DNA of 64,000 nucleotides from JASBZA01 sp964345295 (GTDB taxonomy: Bacteria > Bacillota > Clostridia > Saccharofermentanales > Fastidiosipilaceae): assembly GCA_964345295.1 (NCBI GenBank), contig CAYFQG010000002.1:1-64000 (forward strand). Reading direction: 5' to 3'. The notes below the pieces were generated by a model. That model was not told the origin of the DNA and searched no databases. It saw only the letters and a program-made list of their open reading frames with translations. How positions within the stretch are numbered: position 1 is the stretch's first letter; the number at the start of each line of letters is the position of its first letter. The translations under genes and the position numbers were made by a program. Below are positions 61,535 to 64,000 of the stretch, one piece after another.

Positions 61535-64000
61535 ATGATAATGCGCTATAACGACAGAACGGCCGATGTGTTCGTCAAGGCTTACGAAACCGCTATGGCC
61601 TTCGATCAGGACTATATCGGATCGGAACATTTAATTGCCGGTATTTTAGCCGAAGGAAGCGGCGATGCTTTCGAGGCTCTGAACCAAGCCGGTCTTACTT
61701 ATGATATTTATATGGAAACCCTGGCCCGGGTCAACGGCCGCACGCCTCGTGATATCGAAGTCACCGATAAGACGTCGGTTGAAAACCTGATGCAACTGTT
61801 GACACCCAGAACCAAGCGTGTGCTGGAGATGGCCATTTATGAAGGTAACAGGAGAGGGCAAGATACCATCAATCCCGAGCATCTTTTGGCGGGTATTTTA
61901 CGTGAAGGCCAAAGTGTCGGTTACCGCGTGTTGGTAACTTTAGGTATTGATATTAAGCAGCTCTACATTAACTTGTTCCGCCAAGCTTCCGCCGGCAACA
62001 GCGCTAAGAGCGGCTCCGGTATCAGAAACATGGCGGGCGGTGGTTCTGAGAGACCTAACCGAGACAGTGACACACCGACCTTGGATCAATACGGTAAGGA
62101 TTTGACCCAGATGGTTCGAGACCAAAAGATAGACCCTGTTATCGGTCGGAGTGACGAAATTAACCGTGTCATGCAGATTTTGGTCAGGAGAACCAAGAAC
62201 AACCCTGTCCTCATCGGTGAACCGGGTGTCGGTAAGACTGCTATTGCCGAAGGTTTGGCAACCAAGATTATCGAAGGCGATATGCCGGATGACCTTAAAG
62301 ACAAGCGTTTAATTGCCCTGGACTTAACGTCTATGGTGGCCGGTGCCAAGTACCGTGGCGAGTTTGAAGAGCGTATTGAAAAGGCTTTAAACGAAGCTAT
62401 TGAAGCGGACAACACCATTCTCTTTATCGACGAGCTTCATATGATTGTCGGAGCCGGCGGCGGTGAAGGTTCCTTGGACGTTGCCAACATATTGAAACCG
62501 CTGTTGGCCAGAGGTGAGTTGCAAATCATCGGTGCGACAACTATTGATGAGTACAGAAAATATATAGAGAAGGACAAGGCTTTGTCCAGACGTTTCCAAC
62601 CGGTCATGGTGGAAGAACCCAGTCCGGAAGACTCTATCTTAATCTTGCAAGGCCTTAAGGATAAGTATGAGGCCCACCACGGTGTTAAGATTACCGATGA
62701 AGCCATTGAAGCGGCCGTCAACTTATCGGTGCGTTACATTACCGACCGTTTCTTGCCCGATAAGGCCATTGATCTCATCGACGAAGGCTGTTCTAAGATT
62801 CGTCTAAGTAATTTCACCGAACCCGATGAGTTGCGTGAACTGGAAGAAGAACTTCGTGTGATTGAAGAAGAGAAACAGGAAGCGGCCGAGAAGGAAGAAT
62901 TCGAGCAGGCTGCCGAACTGAGGAAAAAAGAGTTACAGCTTGAGGAGAAGAGAAACCAGTTGAAGACCCATTGGAAGCGTTCAGTGGACTTTGAGCACAA
63001 TCGTCTGACCGAAGAAACCATTGCCAACATCGTTTCCGACTGGACCGGTATCCCTGTCACCAGGCTGACCGAAGAAGACCAGGAACGTCTGAAGAATTTG
63101 GATGCCGCCTTGAAGAAGCGGGTAATCGGCCAGGATGAAGCAGTTGAAGCAGTCTCCAGAGCCATTCGACGTGGTCGTCTGGGCTTAAAAAATCCTTCAA
63201 GACCTGTAGGTTCTTTTATCTTCATGGGTACCACGGGTGTCGGTAAAACCGAGTTGGCTAAGGCCCTGGCTATCGAGATGTTCGGTGATGAGAAAGCCCT
63301 GATTCGTTTCGACATGTCCGAATACATGGAGAAATTCGATGTCAATAAATTTATTGGATCGCCTCCGGGCTATGTCGGATACGAAGAATCCGGCCAGCTG
63401 ACCGAAGCGGTCAGGAGACGTCCTTACAGTGTTATTCTGTTTGATGAAATTGAGAAGGCCCACCCGGATATCTTCCACATCATGCTCCAGATCCTGGATG
63501 ACGGCAGGTTGACCGACGGACAAGGCAGGACGGTGGACTTCCGTAACACCATCATCATCATGACTTCCAACATCGGTGCCAGACTTCTGACGTCGGCGGA
63601 GGGCAGAACCATCGGCTTTGCGCAGCCGTCCGATGATAATGTCGTAGACTTGGATGAAAACCTCTACGGAGGCAGGTCTTACGAGGAAGCTAAGGAATTG
63701 GTCTTAGGCGAGTTGAAACAAACCTTCAACCCCGAGTTCTTGAACAGGGTAGATGATATCGTCTTCTTCCATATGTTAAGCCAAGAATCCATGGAGGCCA
63801 TTGTCGAGATTCTGTTGAAGCAGTTGACGACACGTTTAAAGGATGTAGAAATCCGTTTGCAACCGGACCACACGGCTGTTTCGTGGATTGCCAAAGAAGG
63901 TGCAGACATTAAATACGGTGCCAGACCTCTGAACCGTAAGATTCAGACCGATGTGGAGGACCGCTTGGCAGAACTCATGCTGGACGGTGTCATCGAAAGA
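61535..64000 (+). CDS. clpC: AAA+ protease-associated ATPase ClpC (3' truncated)
   Basis: 822 residues are visible and the end lies beyond the window. Double N-terminal repeat (FVKAYETAMAFDQDYIGSEHLIAGIL and VLEMAIYEGNRR...INPEHLLAGIL), D1 domain with Walker A GEPGVGKTAIAEGLA and Walker B ILFIDELHMIVGA, a UvrR/M-type middle helix pair (about 410-460), then D2 with Walker A GTTGVGKTELAKALA, GSPPGYVGYEESGQL and Walker B VILFDEIEKAHPD. It unfolds substrates for ClpP. GGAGG lies nine bases before the ATG. With ctsR it forms a heat-shock operon. Confidence 0.95.
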   Translation, partial: MIMRYNDRTADVFVKAYETAMAFDQDYIGSEHLIAGILAEGSGDAFEALNQAGLTYDIYMETLARVNGRTPRDIEVTDKTSVENLMQLLTPRTKRVLEMAIYEGNRRGQDTINPEHLLAGILREGQSVGYRVLVTLGIDIKQLYINLFRQASAGNSAKSGSGIRNMAGGGSERPNRDSDTPTLDQYGKDLTQMVRDQKIDPVIGRSDEINRVMQILVRRTKNNPVLIGEPGVGKTAIAEGLATKIIEGDMPDDLKDKRLIALDLTSMVAGAKYRGEFEERIEKALNEAIEADNTILFIDELHMIVGAGGGEGSLDVANILKPLLARGELQIIGATTIDEYRKYIEKDKALSRRFQPVMVEEPSPEDSILILQGLKDKYEAHHGVKITDEAIEAAVNLSVRYITDRFLPDKAIDLIDEGCSKIRLSNFTEPDELRELEEELRVIEEEKQEAAEKEEFEQAAELRKKELQLEEKRNQLKTHWKRSVDFEHNRLTEETIANIVSDWTGIPVTRLTEEDQERLKNLDAALKKRVIGQDEAVEAVSRAIRRGRLGLKNPSRPVGSFIFMGTTGVGKTELAKALAIEMFGDEKALIRFDMSEYMEKFDVNKFIGSPPGYVGYEESGQLTEAVRRRPYSVILFDEIEKAHPDIFHIMLQILDDGRLTDGQGRTVDFRNTIIIMTSNIGARLLTSAEGRTIGFAQPSDDNVVDLDENLYGGRSYEEAKELVLGELKQTFNPEFLNRVDDIVFFHMLSQESMEAIVEILLKQLTTRLKDVEIRLQPDHTAVSWIAKEGADIKYGARPLNRKIQTDVEDRLAELMLDGVIER

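Overview
The window comes from a low-to-mid GC Gram-positive bacterium of the Bacillota, most likely a member of the Clostridia. The pointers are lipoprotein signal peptides, strong AGGAGG ribosome binding sites, Rex, CtsR-ClpC, an ECF vitamin transporter, a YesM/YesN-type two-component system, and the order dnaA-dnaN-recF-remB-gyrB. I cannot name a genus from sequence alone. The window carries the chromosomal origin: DnaA boxes fill the dnaA-dnaN gap (38418-38673), and a parS-like site lies just before parB (43371-43386).

Left part (1-20460). A truncated membrane protein is followed by a leftward group of an SDR oxidoreductase, a PHP phosphoesterase and an EF-G-like GTPase. Next come a heterodimeric ABC exporter and a dihydrouridine synthase, then a small DUF898 protein. 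From 9.8 to 19.5 kb there is a coherent sugar-phosphate module: a phosphohexomutase, a binding-protein/histidine-kinase/response-regulator trio resembling HptA-HptS-HptR, and a divergent AfuABC-like importer operon ending in a HAD phosphatase. A rhodanese and a tRNA-Thr close the section.

Middle part (20460-36760). A secreted protein gene is interrupted by a 100-N assembly gap that appears to be an artefact. MsrA and a flavin reductase remnant follow. A cobalamin riboswitch then controls a surface protein with transcobalamin-like domains and a complete ECF transporter (T, fused A-A', S). A MoxR/DUF58/transglutaminase cluster continues on the same strand. A dGTPase-like protein, Rex, a DUF3783 protein and a phospholipase C-like protein complete the stretch.

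Origin and right part (36760-64000). dnaA, oriC, dnaN, recF, remB, gyrB and parB are followed by an HTH/coiled-coil protein, a CNNM/CorC transporter with a long leader, a parvulin-type foldase, rpoB, rpoC and a DEDDh exonuclease. At 56.9-60.9 kb there is an AT-rich accessory island: an intact IS30-family element inserted within a short palindromic repeat, two cargo genes (one a secreted permuted papain-like protein), and a second, broken IS30 element. The island ends directly in front of the CtsR-controlled ctsR-clpC operon, whose clpC runs off the window.

Two genome-scale signals stand out. One is an over-represented palindrome CTTTGGCCAAAG used in several reading frames and in noncoding DNA. 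The other is a dispersed 19-bp inverted repeat (AATTGAAAAGGTCATTGCA). Scattered resistance-relevant or catalytic substitutions also occur, namely RpoB H526N and loss of the switch-II histidine in the EF-G-like protein.
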